DNA from: Amyelois transitella | Taxonomy: Eukaryota > Arthropoda > Insecta > Lepidoptera > Pyralidae | Assembly (NCBI RefSeq): GCF_032362555.1 | Contig: NC_083526.1 | Location: 1,508,001 to 1,572,000 of the forward strand | DNA: 64,000 nt | Direction of reading: 5' to 3' | Shown: piece after piece, positions 48,201 through 57,429 of the stretch | Layout of the letters: each line of letters opens with the position of its first letter | Numbering within the stretch: the stretch's first letter is position 1 | Notes under the pieces: generated by a model | The model's database searches: none | Seen by the model: only the letters and a program-made list of their open reading frames with translations | What the model was told of the DNA's origin: nothing | Translations under genes and position numbers: made by a program

Positions 48201-51200
48201 TATAAAAATAATCTTATTAGCCCATTTCAATCTGGTTTCAGACCTGGACATAGCACAACCACCGCTCTAATTAATGTAACGGACGACATCCGTTGGGCAA
48301 TGGAAAATAAGTCACTCACTTTGATTGTGTTACTGGATTTCACTAGTGCATTTAATTCTATTGACTTTGACGTTTTGTTGGGCGTGCTGCGGTCAAGTAA
48401 TATCTCTCCGTCTTCCCTATCATGGTTTGATTCATATCTTCGCGATCGATCACAGCTTGTCCGTGTTGGTGAGTCGGTTTCTGATTGGTGTAAACTTAGT
48501 GCTGGTGTGCCTCAGGGCGGTATACTCTCGCCGTTGCTATTTTCGGTATTTATAACATCAGTCTCTAAACTACTGACATGCAATTATCATCTTTTCGCTG
48601 ATGATTTACAAATATATTGTCATTTTAAAGAGAAAGACTCCTTGACAGCCATTGCGGAGATGAATGCGGAACTTGATCGGGTTTCTGAATGGGCGAAGTG
48701 TTATGGTCTCTTGGTTAATCCTGTCAAATCTAAGGCTATGATAATTGGTAGTTATTATATGTGCAATCAAATCAACATTGATATACTGCCAAGCCTGTAC
48801 TATAATGGTTCTCCAATTGAATTCACCAAATCTGCAAGGAACCTTGGTCTTACTATTGATTCAAACCTTAACTGGTCGGCCCATATTAAGGAGGTTAGTC
48901 GTAAGATCTACTACTCTTTTCATACTCTAAGATGCCTTCAATATTTCCTACCTTTTCAAACAAGGGTCTCTCTCATGCAGAGTTTGATTCTTCCTATTCT
49001 GGACTATGCTGATGCGTGCTATCTTGATGCCACAGAGGAGCAACTGGATAAATTGGAACGGTTACAAAATCTCTGTATCCGTTTCATTTTTGGCTTAAGA
49101 AAATACGATCATGTTTCCATTTACCGTACTAAGCTGAAATGGCTTCCCATTCGCTTTCGTAGAAATACTCGCATTCTCTGTCTTCTTTTTAATATTTTAT
49201 TTAATCCCGCCTTTCCTTCCTATCTTAAAGATCGTTTCTCTTTCCGTCATTCGTCTAATTCTCCTTGCAGATCCCATTTGCGCACCATTCTTACTATTCC
49301 TACCCACAAGACTTCCTTCTACTCTTTCTCCTTCTCTACTCATGCTGTACGACTGTGGAATTCCTTACCGCATGATATTCGCGATTCCCAAACTCTCTCT
49401 TCATTCAAACGACGAGTTAAAGACTATTATCTCTCCAAATAGACTTATATATATTATATTTATATTGGTATGTTTATGTAGTTTATTACTGTCATTTATT
49501 TAAGTACTAGCATGTATGTTTAGTTAAATATGTTAAACGTTATTTATGCACACGCCATACCGCTCTAAAATTCATCTTTCCTCTCATGGGTCTACTGGAA
49601 GAGATTTCTTGTGAAATAAGTAGCACCTTTGTACTAGAATTATTGTAATAAATGCTCCTGTATATAATTTTGTGTACATAAATAAATAAATAAATAAATA
49701 AATAATGTCAAATTTAAAAGTCCGTTGCTTGCAGGTCACACAAGTGTGCGGCAGTCATACCCACCAAAGGAGAGAACATCAACATAGCGTGGTCGCCCAA
49801 TGGCAGCACTATAGCCGTTGGAAACAAAGAGGATCTCGTCTCGTTCATTGACACTAAGACTTATAAAGTGGTAAAACATTTTCCATTATTAATAACTAGC
49901 TGCGACTTCGTCCGCATGGAATAGTTATTTTGGGCATCATTTGAGCCCTCAAGGATGAATAATTTTACACGTTTTTTTTTTTCACATTTTCCATTATTTC
50001 TTTGCTCCTTATAGTTGCAGCGTGATGTTATATAGCCTAAAGCCTTCCTCGATAAATGGTATCTTCAACGCAAAATGAATTACTTAATTCGCACCAGTAG
50101 TTCTTGAGATTAGCGCGTTCAAACAAACAAACTCTTCAGCTTTATAATATTAGTATAAATGTATCATAAAAACCGACCAAGTGTCTATAAAAAAAATTGT
50201 GTTAGTTGTATTTGAGCCACATTTCATAATTCTTTTATTTCTGTTTTTCTGTTATTGTTATTGATATTCAGCGTAAAATAACGAAATAATTTGCTAAAAG
50301 ATTCGTATTGGATGGATTCGACTCCAATGGAGACCTCCATTGGAGACCCACCATAATGAATTTTTTTTTTACTTTTTAATATTTGTTTAGCTATCACGGT
50401 TTGTTAGAACTAGCCTGGTGAAAGACATTGAGTAATGGGGTCCCGTTTTTACCTTTTGAGTGTGGAGCTAAAAGAGTCATATTACATAAAGGAAACAAAC
50501 TCGTAAATACTCAAAAGCCACGTTCAACCCGGCCTTGTATTAGGATTTAAATACTGAAAAGCCGCAAACTTATTGCCTAAAAATTAATTCTCTTTTTTTT
50601 ATTATCTTTTAATACACGTTTACATTCTAAACAATTATGGGACAAATGACACATATTGAGTTAGCCTCGAAGTAAGTTCGAAACTTGAGTAACGAGCTAG
50701 TAACCCAAAAATACTATATTTTATAATATAATAAATACTTATATAGGTAAACATCTAAGACCCAGGCCAATTAGAAAAAGATCGTTTCTCATCATGCCCT
50801 GGTCGGGATTCGAACCTGGGACCTCCGGTGTCACAGACAAGCACACTATCGCTGCGCCACAGAGGCCGTTAAATACTCTGCATGAAAAGGAACAAGCTGG
50901 ATCAGGACATGCACTAAGATGAATGATGACAATGATCTTATCTTAATTTCAGGTGACAGAAGAGCAATTCAACTTTGAAGTGAACGAGATCTCATGGAAT
51001 CTCTCCTCCGACTTATTTTACTTGACCAATGGACTCGGCTGTGTTCATATCATGACGTGAGTTCTTTCCTACTATTTATGTTGTACTTAGTTATTTTTTT
51101 AAAATTATAAATGTGAAAAAAGGGAAAGATGAGTGATCAATTTTTTTTTATATCGCCTAAAATAACATTCAACCTATCAGAGCGCAATGTTGTTTGGTTA

Positions 51201-54200
51201 TTGCTTACTTATTATTTACGTATTAGTTTTGCAAGTTTAGAATCATACGAAAGTTTATAAATTTCTTTTGGAAGTTTATAATCTTGCAGTTCTTGTTATT
51301 ATCCGGTGACATATATTGATTGATTAGACTTGACTTATCTTACTTATATGTTTGTAACATTCTCGAAAAGACTAATAGGCCAAGTTCAGCTGTTTGTCTT
51401 AATGATAGAATTGAGATGCAAATAGTAACAGGTTGATAGCCCATCGCGCCTATAAGAAGAATCCCAAGTTTATTAGCCTTTCTCTTAGTCGCCTTTAACG
51501 ACATCCATGGGAAAGACTTAGAGTGTTCTTATTCAAAATAAATGTACATTATATAAAAACTCCGGTAAAAAAAATTAAGTATAGCTATAAAAATACTATT
51601 AAACAGGTATTTAACGCTCTCATAACATAACGTACCTTTATTTTACTACGGAAGTTTCGAATCATATTACAATGATCTGTGGTCCTGAATCATTGTAATA
51701 TGTTATAGCACATTGTACAATACAACGTGAAAGTTTAATACATACATACATACATATGAACACGTCTTTATCCCTTACGGGGTAGACAGAGCCAACAGTC
51801 TTGAAAAGACTGACAGGCCACGTTCAGCTGTTTAGCTTAATGATAGAATTGAAAGTTTAATATCAGTTATAAGTATAAAAATGTACATACATACATACAT
51901 AAAATCACGCCTCTTTCCCGGAGGGGTAGGCAGAGACTACCTACTATAAAAATGTACGTACAATTTATTCCAGGTACCCCACACTGGAACTCCAGACGGT
52001 GCTGAAGGCTCACCCCGGCACTTGCATCTGCATCGAGCACGACCCCACCGGCCGGTACTTCGCCACGGGCTCCGCTGACGCCCTCGTCTCCTTGTGGGAC
52101 ACCCACGAGCTCGCCTGTCTAAGGGTATTCTCTCGGTGAGTTATATACATACATACATACATATAATATATATATAATGTGCCGTGTGGTTCCCGGCAGT
52201 GCCGTGTGGTTCCCGGCAGTGCCGTGTGGTTAGGCACCATAACAAAAAAGAATAGGACCACTCCATCTTTTCCACGGATGTCGTAAAAGGCGACTAAGGG
52301 ATAGGCTTATAAACTTGGGATTCCTCTATATGTATGTACGATCGCGTTCATATCTGCAGTCATAGTTTTAAAATTCTTACGGGTTAAAATAGCGTGCACT
52401 GTGGTTCCAGTAGATACACACACACATGCATATTTAAAAAGAATAAATATTCCATCAAATGAATACGGTCTTTAATACCAATGAATACTAAGTAAAACAG
52501 TTTATTATTCTATGACATATAACAAAACAAAACAGAAAGAGACGGTAATCAACGATGGCCGAACTGGGCCCGATAATTGTCGATCGAGATATCGTCGTCT
52601 CTCATTATTTGCATAAGATTTGCCTATAGAGAGAAGCCTGCGACTGCCAGACTTATGTCAATTCGATAAGGTTGAAAGTTTGTCTGCACACGTCCCTAAC
52701 ATAGGTAGTGGTTCCTTATTACTTCGTGTGAGCAAGTGAGATCTAAGATATATTAGATAATCTCGCTTGCTCACACTCGCTTGTTCTAGTTACTAGCGTT
52801 ACTTGGATTCCGAAGTTATACAAGGATTTTTTTTGTCTATTTAAAAAAAAATTGTGTTACTGACAATTTTTAATGTTTCAAGGTGCCATTTGAACTAAGT
52901 AACTGACTGACTAACTAACTAACTGATATCTAAGAATTACAATACCCGCGTCTTCAAACACGAAAATCAGCAAGAAATATTAAACAAGAGGGATCAAAAT
53001 AAAACATTCAATAATTAAAATTAGTAAATTTTATTGAAACAGTTTACCTATAGTTTTGTTTACATATCGATGATTATATAAAGCTATACATACAGCATAT
53101 TACACTAATTATATCATCTACTTATCTCCTGTTATTAAGGTTACAGCTTAATTATTCGTTTTCATAAAGAAAAGATATTGAAGCTGTCCTTAAAATACTA
53201 TCTAAGTAATTAGTGGTTTTAATATAAACTGGCAGAACCTTTCACGCACTATATGGACTCGATGCACAGGGCAGTTGTCTTGCACAAATGATATTGTTGG
53301 CATATCATCAATCGGATAAATACACCGCACAGTTGGTAACATGGTTTCGTCCAGCACTTGCACATAATGAGCAGCTGTAGCGCGTCCTGCTATCCACACC
53401 TGTTCCCCAGGTCCAGCAGCACTCATCCAGCCCCACATATTTACAGATATGCGTCCAGACTCCATCTTTGGCCCAATATTTTTTCTTCATACCGAGTTGC
53501 ATTTCTTCGCCATAAATGAAGCCTACCGTGTTGCGATGACGTAAACGAACTTTTCGTCCGTAAATATTGCTTTTTTCCAGTCAAAATCCAAATACTGCCG
53601 AGCAAATTCTAAATGTTTTTGCTTATTTATTTCGGATAAATACGGCTTTCTTGCTGGCTGTCTGTGGTGTAGTCCCTCACGGTGCAATTAACAACAGTAA
53701 CCACTGATGTGTCGAACTGTTCCGCAAATGTTCTGGTCGGTATGAAGCCATTATTTTCGTACTGATCCACCATGGATCTCCGCTGTGTGGCGTGTCGCTG
53801 TGTTGATTAGCGGACGACGGCCGCTGCGCGGCGACTTTTACTTACACTACCCTCTTCTTGATGGCGCGTTACCCAACGCTTTACCGCTTGTTGTTTATTG
53901 TGTTATTTGTGTGAATGTGTGAGTGACAGCGGTGAGTGCAAGCTATAAAGTTTTGCGAACTATGACTGCAATTATGAACGCGACCGTACATACATACACA
54001 TACATATGGTCACGTCTATATCCCTTGCGGGGTAGACAGAGCCAACAGTCTTGCAAAGACTGATAGGCCACGTTCAGCTATTTGGCTTTAAGATAAAATT
54101 GAGATTCACATAGTGACAGGTTGCTAGCCCATCGCCTAAAAAAAATCCCAAGTTTGTAAGCCTATCCTGTGAGTTATATTGACCGTCTTATAAGTATAAA

Positions 54201-56222
54201 ACATACAGTCTTCCCCGTTCCCTCTCTCTTCTTAATCGGTTACTCATTACTGAGTATCGTGACTTCTGACTCTGTCAACCAACAGTTTTCACTGGCTGCG
54301 ACCCGTCGCTTGGTGTAGCGCGGCGCTGATCAGTGTTTCCAACCTCTCAGAGATCTGATCCGACCATCGCTTTGGACTACGGCCTCTAGGCCTTTCCCCC
54401 TCCACTTTTCCCGTCACCATCAGACGTTCCGTTCACCATAACCGTGTGGTTCCCGGCACCAATACAAAAAAGAATACGACCACTCCCATCTCTTTCCCAT
54501 GGATGTCGTAAAAGGCGACTAAGGGATAGGCTTACAAACTTGAGATTCTTTTTTCGGCGATGGGCTAGCAACCTGTCACTAGTTGAATCTCAATTCTATC
54601 GTTTATTAAGCCAAATAGCTGAACGTGGCCATTGAGTCTTTTCAAGACTGTTGGCTCTGTCTACCCCGCAAGGGATATAGACGTGACCATATGTATGTAT
54701 GTATGTATATTTGTCCACAGTTTGGAGTGGCCAGTACGCACGCTCTCCTTCAGCTTCGACGGAAGACTACTAGCGTCCGCCAGCGAAGACCATATAATAG
54801 ATATTGGAGACACGGAGACTGGTAAGTTTTCATATTTCAAGAAAACGAAATGCTTTACTTATGTTTGTGTTTTTTTTTACAGAGAGACATATAAAATGAC
54901 AATTCGAAATCTTATATATAAAATTCTCGTGTTATGTTTGTCTCCGTATTCCTCCGAAACGGCTTTACCGATTTTAACCAAATTTTGCATGCATATTCAG
55001 TAGGTCTGAGAATCGGCTAACATCTATTTTTCATACCCCTAAGTGTTAAGGGTTGTCCACCCTTAACATTTTTTTTAAACTAAAAATAATTTTTATGGCA
55101 AAACAACGTTTGCCGGGACAGCTAGTATATTTATAAATATTTTATTATCAAAACACACACAAAACTATATATATATATATAGACTACCTACTTGTCCCGG
55201 CTTTGCACGTGTAGTATTTATATGTAGATATAAACCTTCCTTAGAAAATCTTTACCAACAATTCAACCAGGAACAAAATCCACAACTTTTCGAGATATAC
55301 AGACAAAGAAAATAGTTTAAAGAAAATAAACTTTATTAGTAATTTACATGTAGTGATTTTAATTTTGTTTTTTTTAGTGCTACAGACACAAAACAAATAT
55401 AACAATAACTAATTTTTAAAACTGACACACACATAAATACTTATATAGATAAACATCCAAGACCCAGGCCAATCTTCTACACAAAGTTCTCATCATGCCC
55501 TGGCCGGGATTCGAATCCCAGTCAGGGCATGATGAAAAAATAACTTTTCTGATTGACCTGGGTCTTGGATGTTTATCTATATAAGTATTTATTATAAAAA
55601 TATCGTTGAGTTAGTAACTCGCAACACAATTCTCGAACTTACTTCGAGGCTAACTCAATCAGTGTAATTTGTCCCGTATATATTTATTTATTTATTTTTC
55701 GCCGTGTGGTTTCCGGCACCAATAGAAAAAAGAATAGAACCACTCCATCTCTCCCATGGATGTCGTAAAAGGCGACTAAAGGCTAGGCTTATAAACTTCT
55801 TCTTCTTTTAGATTCGTCTTTTAGGCGATGGGCTATCAACCTGTCACAATTTGAATCTCAAGTCCTATCTTAAAGCCAAATAGCTGAACGTGGCCATTCG
55901 GTCTTTTCAAGACTGTTGGCTCTGTCTACCCCGCAAGGGATATAGACGTGATTATATGTATGTGTGTAGATATGTATTTATTTTTGTACTCTTTCATACA
56001 AAAACGTTGTAGTTTATTTTATTTCTCCCGTTCACAATATCTCTCATTGCCCGTTGGTCAGGCGAGAAGGTAGCCGAGATTCCTGTACAAGCGTCCACGT
56101 TCACCGTGGCGTGGCACCCCGCCAGGTACCTGGTGGCGTTCGCGTGCGAGGACAAGGAGCCCCCGGAGAGGAAGCGGGACGCCGGCAACCTCAAACTGTG
56201 GGGCATCTCCAATTCCGGATAG
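45243..56222 (+). CDS. THOC3: THOC3 (Tex1), THO/TREX complex WD40 subunit, seven exons
   Basis: THOC3 is a WD40 subunit of the nuclear THO complex, which couples transcription to mRNA export. Exons: 45243-45440, 45809-45930, 49735-49870, 50953-51056, 51974-52135, 54721-54821 and 56062-56222. All junctions are GT-AG and in phase, giving 327 residues, close to the roughly 350 of the human protein. WD blades are visible: VHSVGWSCDGRKLASGSYD, then VDQLCWHASHPDLLSTASGD with VRIWDTR, INIAWSPNGSTIAVGN, the CICIEHDPTGRYFATGSAD blade with VSLWD, and VRTLSFSFDGRLLASASED. The last exon reads FTVAWHPARYLVAFACEDKE and ends LKLWGISNSG. An in-frame TAG precedes the start ATG. Intron 2 (3.8 kb) contains a LINE, intron 5 (2.6 kb) a decayed DNA transposon, and a SINE abuts the exon 6 acceptor. 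Two partial duplicates of exon 7 follow the stop codon. Confidence 0.92.
45517..45718 (+). mobile_element. Family A SINE in THOC3 intron 1
   Basis: Sense orientation, with a deletion in the middle of the body. GTAAAAAGTATG before and GTAAAAAATATG after may be a slightly decayed target-site duplication. Confidence 0.8.
45722..45765 (+). mobile_element. Family B fragment, very short
   Basis: ATGCAGGGGTCATGATAAGT and GTCTCTACTC resemble the family end. It follows a family A tail directly. Confidence 0.35.
45958..46050 (-). mobile_element. Family A fragment, tail end
   Basis: Only the tail third remains, just after THOC3 exon 2. Confidence 0.6.
46195..46325 (+). repeat. Interspersed repeat shared with 62265-62435
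   Basis: Both copies contain GTGCAGTTTGTT-like sequence, CCGCTTCTTCT, TTTGGAAGC and GACGTCAA in the same order. This one lies just upstream of the LINE in THOC3 intron 2. Confidence 0.7.
46518..49442 (+). CDS. Non-LTR retrotransposon polyprotein: endonuclease plus reverse transcriptase, intact frame
   Basis: A single open frame of 974 codons lies within THOC3 intron 2, in the same orientation as the gene. The N-terminal third is an apurinic-type endonuclease: VHINAQSILGHF, GGVAVYIRNS, the MGDFNTC motif and the histidine motif in FSHHDLLYL. The reverse transcriptase follows: WKRANVIPLPK, SDLRPISILPYLSKVLEHLS, FQSGFRPGHSTTTAL, LIVLLDFTSAFNSID (motif A Asp), GVPQGGILSPLLF and the catalytic HLFADDLQIY. 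The C-terminus has WLPIRFRRNTRILCLLFNIL and the LWNSLP signature common to Jockey/CR1-group elements. No ORF1 (gag-like) was found upstream, so the copy is probably 5'-truncated or of a single-ORF type. No stop or frameshift was seen in the catalytic regions. Clade placement is tentative. Confidence 0.92.
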   Translation: MDINESYFSCSSSSCSFLSADTDFTPGQLLCDDLSRIFSDYPRNFNIVHINAQSILGHFPDFVTSFDCAHLDAILVSESFLKPSLHSSLVDLNNFNLIRNDRVGAACGGVAVYIRNSIPYKILRSSPSTCSATAEFIFLELNMLHAKILLAVFYSPSLHINYFSTFDSLLDELRPIYEHIVIMGDFNTCLIKNDSRSLQIQNIVSSYNLNILPLSTTHHAPGIVPSLLDLIITSSLDNVACHGQLTAPFSHHDLLYLSYLIRAPKRKLQYRTVRNFKGIDVEALTRDSLTIDWTLIFNENNINNKIEILNTMILTLFDSHAPLRRVKVKHKPAPWLTLEIKEWMARRDKAKRRYKRCPSERNLQFYKMLRNRCSRSCRDAKRRYFHESLVNRSPAETWKFLRSVGVGKSSSSTFSHFNLNDLNKHFSHPPITLDPTIKSATLSKLLDIPTPTYPAFEFSAVLQDDVTKAIQHISSDAVGNDLVCSKMISLLLPILLPVLTHIFNYSFSSGTFPLAWKRANVIPLPKTSNPSSFSDLRPISILPYLSKVLEHLSHNQFSSFLYKNNLISPFQSGFRPGHSTTTALINVTDDIRWAMENKSLTLIVLLDFTSAFNSIDFDVLLGVLRSSNISPSSLSWFDSYLRDRSQLVRVGESVSDWCKLSAGVPQGGILSPLLFSVFITSVSKLLTCNYHLFADDLQIYCHFKEKDSLTAIAEMNAELDRVSEWAKCYGLLVNPVKSKAMIIGSYYMCNQINIDILPSLYYNGSPIEFTKSARNLGLTIDSNLNWSAHIKEVSRKIYYSFHTLRCLQYFLPFQTRVSLMQSLILPILDYADACYLDATEEQLDKLERLQNLCIRFIFGLRKYDHVSIYRTKLKWLPIRFRRNTRILCLLFNILFNPAFPSYLKDRFSFRHSSNSPCRSHLRTILTIPTHKTSFYSFSFSTHAVRLWNSLPHDIRDSQTLSSFKRRVKDYYLSK
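49443..49706 (+). mobile_element. 3' UTR and tail of the LINE at 46518
   Basis: The untranslated region ends in a short simple repeat of AATA units (49679-49706), which takes the place of a poly-A tail. The last 120 bases match the fragment at 25211-25334. The THOC3 exon 3 acceptor is only about 28 bases downstream of the tail. Confidence 0.75.
49893..50157 (+). repeat. Family D subtype in THOC3 intron 3
   Basis: Close match to 9140-9412, starting 23 bases after the exon 3 donor. Confidence 0.65.
50632..50868 (-). mobile_element. Family C tRNA-derived SINE in THOC3 intron 3
   Basis: Complete from AT-rich tail to head, with B box GGTTCGAATCCC. It lies 85 bases before the exon 4 acceptor. Confidence 0.85.
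51350..51535 (-). mobile_element. Family A SINE in THOC3 intron 4
   Basis: The body is clear; the tail and outermost head are missing. Confidence 0.7.
51663..51702. repeat. Inverted repeat, perfect 13-bp arms
   Basis: CATATTACAATGA and TCATTGTAATATG separated by 14 bases, in THOC3 intron 4. Confidence 0.85.
51740..51852 (-). mobile_element. Family A fragment, tail half
   Basis: Begins with CATA units and reaches TTAATGATAGAATTGA, where it stops. Confidence 0.7.
51882..51942 (-). mobile_element. Family B fragment in THOC3 intron 4
   Basis: CATA units plus the complement of TACCCCTCCGGGAAAGAGGC, ending 30 bases before the exon 5 acceptor. Confidence 0.65.
52179..52336 (+). mobile_element. 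Family A SINE, head iterated three times, body truncated
   Basis: The 20-base head GTGCCGTGTGGTTCCCGGCA occurs twice in tandem, then a third, slightly altered head leads into the body. The body breaks off after CTTGGGATTCCTC. It starts about 43 bases after the THOC3 exon 5 donor. Confidence 0.8.
52723..52780. repeat. Imperfect palindrome, 17-bp arms
   Basis: GTGTGAGCAAGTGAGAT pairs with ATCTCGCTTGCTCACAC with one mismatch. Confidence 0.8.
53202..53910 (-). pseudogene. Decayed Tc1/mariner-superfamily transposase in THOC3 intron 5
   Basis: Minus-strand fragments occur in order with several frame breaks: KQQAVKRWVTRHQEEGSVSK (helix-turn-helix region), MVDQYENNGFIPTRTFAEQF, ARKPYLSEINKQKHLEFARQ with YLDFDWKKAIFTDEKF (first catalytic Asp in TDEK), then GWMSAAGPGEQVW, and FVQDNCPVHRVHIVRE (second catalytic Asp). 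The frame ends at FILKPLIT before any third acidic residue can be recognised. It differs from the mariner at 26696 and resembles Tc1-type or DD37-41 elements. It is clearly inactive. It lies antisense to THOC3. Confidence 0.75.
53988..54170 (-). mobile_element. Family A SINE, head missing
   Basis: CATA-unit tail and body are present; it ends at the complement of AGGATAGGCTTAC. Confidence 0.75.
54442..54710 (+). mobile_element. Family A SINE abutting THOC3 exon 6
   Basis: Full length and sense to THOC3. The TATG tail ends about 10 bases before the exon 6 start at 54721. Confidence 0.85.
54894..55130 (+). repeat. Family D-like element in THOC3 intron 6
   Basis: TCCGAAACGGCTTTACCGAT and CGGGACAGCTAGTATATTTA are typical of a related element. 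Confidence 0.5.
55432..55519 (-). mobile_element. Family C SINE, left half of an inverted pair
   Basis: Body and B box only. It joins the plus-strand copy at the palindrome GGGATTCGAATCCC (55506-55519). Confidence 0.8.
55506..55697 (+). mobile_element. Family C SINE, right half of an inverted pair
   Basis: Runs from the B box through the body to a TATTTATTTATT tail. Both halves lack everything upstream of the B box. Confidence 0.8.
55699..55970 (+). mobile_element. Family A SINE in THOC3 intron 6
   Basis: Full length with a short internal duplication around CTTCTTCTTTTAG. Confidence 0.8.
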
Positions 56223-56229
56223 AATTAGT

Positions 56230-56463
56230 ACCGTGCGGTGGTTCCCGGTACCAATACAAAAAAGGAATAGGACCACTCCATCTCTTTTTATGGATGTCGT
56301 AAAAGGCGAGTAAGGGATAGGCTTACAAACTTGAGATTCCTCTTTTAGGCGGTGGGCTAGCAACCTGTCACTATTTGAATCTCAATTCCAATCTTAAAGC
56401 CAAATAGCTGAACTTGGCCTATCAGACTGTTGGCTCTGTCTACCCCGCAAGGGATATAGACGT
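56230..56463 (+). mobile_element. Family A SINE after the THOC3 stop (copy 1 of the tandem block)
   Basis: It begins eight bases after the THOC3 stop. Its 3' end is cut at GATATAGACGTG, without a TATG tail, and joined to a partial copy of exon 7. Confidence 0.85.
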
Positions 56464-56588
56464 GTACCGTGGCGTGGCACCCCGCCAGGTACCTGGTGGC
56501 GTTCGCGTGCGAGGACAAGGAGCCCCCGGAGAGGAAGCGGGACGCCGGCAACCTCAAACTGTGGGGCATCTCCAATTCCGGATAGAAT
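56464..56588 (+). pseudogene. Partial duplicate of THOC3 exon 7 (copy 2)
   Basis: Matches the last exon from about 56102 to the stop codon and the AGAATTAG beyond, essentially without mismatch. It lacks the acceptor and the first 40 or so bases of the exon. It lies downstream of the real stop codon, so it cannot extend the protein unless used by another transcript. Confidence 0.9.
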
Positions 56589-56591
56589 TAG

Positions 56592-56853
56592 TACCGTGTG
56601 GTTCCCGGCACCAGTAACGCGTGGTTCCCGGTACCAATACAAAAAAGGAATAGGACCACTCGCATCTCTTTCCCATGGATGTCGTAAAAGGCGATTAAGG
56701 GATAGGCTTATAAACTTGGGATTCCTCTTTTAGGCGGTGGGCTAGCAACCTGTCTCTATTTGAATCTCAATTCTATCTTAAAGCCAAACAGCTGAGCGTG
56801 GCCTATCAGTCTTTTCAAGACTGGTGGCTCTGTCTACCCCGCAAGGGATATAG
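56592..56853 (+). mobile_element. Family A SINE with double head (tandem block copy 2)
   Basis: The head is repeated (CCGTGTGGTTCCCGGCACCA, then GCGTGGTTCCCGGTACC). It again ends at GATATAGACGTG fused to exon sequence. Confidence 0.85.
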
Positions 56854-56979
56854 ACGTGTACTGTAGCGTGGCACCCCGCCAGGAACCTTGAGGAGTTCGC
56901 GTGCGAGGACAAGGAGCCCCCGGAGAGGAAGCGGGACGCCGGCAACCTCAAACTGTGGGGCATCTCCAATTCTGGATAG
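56854..56979 (+). pseudogene. Partial duplicate of THOC3 exon 7 (copy 3)
   Basis: Same extent as copy 2 but more diverged near its start: CCAGGAACCTTGAGGAGTTC replaces the CCAGGTACCTGGTGGCGTTC of exon 7. The stop codon is retained. Confidence 0.9.
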
Positions 56980-56985
56980 AATTAG

Positions 56986-57170
56986 TACCGTGTGGTTCCC
57001 GGCACCAGTAACGCGTGGTTCCCGGCACCAATACCAAAAAAGGAATAGGACCACTCGCATCTCTTTCCCATGGATGTCGTAAAAGGCGATTAAAGGATAG
57101 GCTTATAAACTTGGGTTTCCTCTTTTAGGCGATGGGCTAGCGACCTGTCACTATTTGAATCTCAATTCTA
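56986..57170 (+). mobile_element. Family A SINE with double head (tandem block copy 3), truncated
   Basis: The double head is as in copy 2. The body stops at CTCAATTCTA and passes into an AT-rich palindromic repeat. Confidence 0.8.
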
Positions 57171-57177
57171 AGTAGAA

Positions 57178-57420
57178 CTGAGATAAGAAATTGAGCCATA
57201 ATATTATGTAGCATACCATATTATGGCATAATGATTTTTAAACATAACGTTCTTTCGCATAATGGTTTACGCATAACTATTTAAAGCATAACTAACCTAA
57301 CGTAGCCTAACAGTAAATGTGGCATAACATTTACCTTTATGCCAAAAATCAATTATGCGTAAAATCCATTATGCCAAAGAACATTAGGAAAAAATAATTT
57401 ATGTAATAAAAGTGGCCCTA
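57178..57420. repeat. AT-rich repeat with many GCATAA / TTATGC motifs
   Basis: GCATAA, its complement TTATGC and close variants recur about a dozen times in both orientations, giving strong potential for self-pairing. The boundaries coincide with the truncated SINE on the left. It may be a miniature element. Confidence 0.5.
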
Positions 57421-57429
57421 TATAGCTGT

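Noticed and set aside
55994..57082. Several arginine-rich frames on both strands around the THOC3 end
   Set aside because: They are alternative-frame shadows of exon 7 and its duplicates. The repeated protein strings simply reflect the tandem copies.
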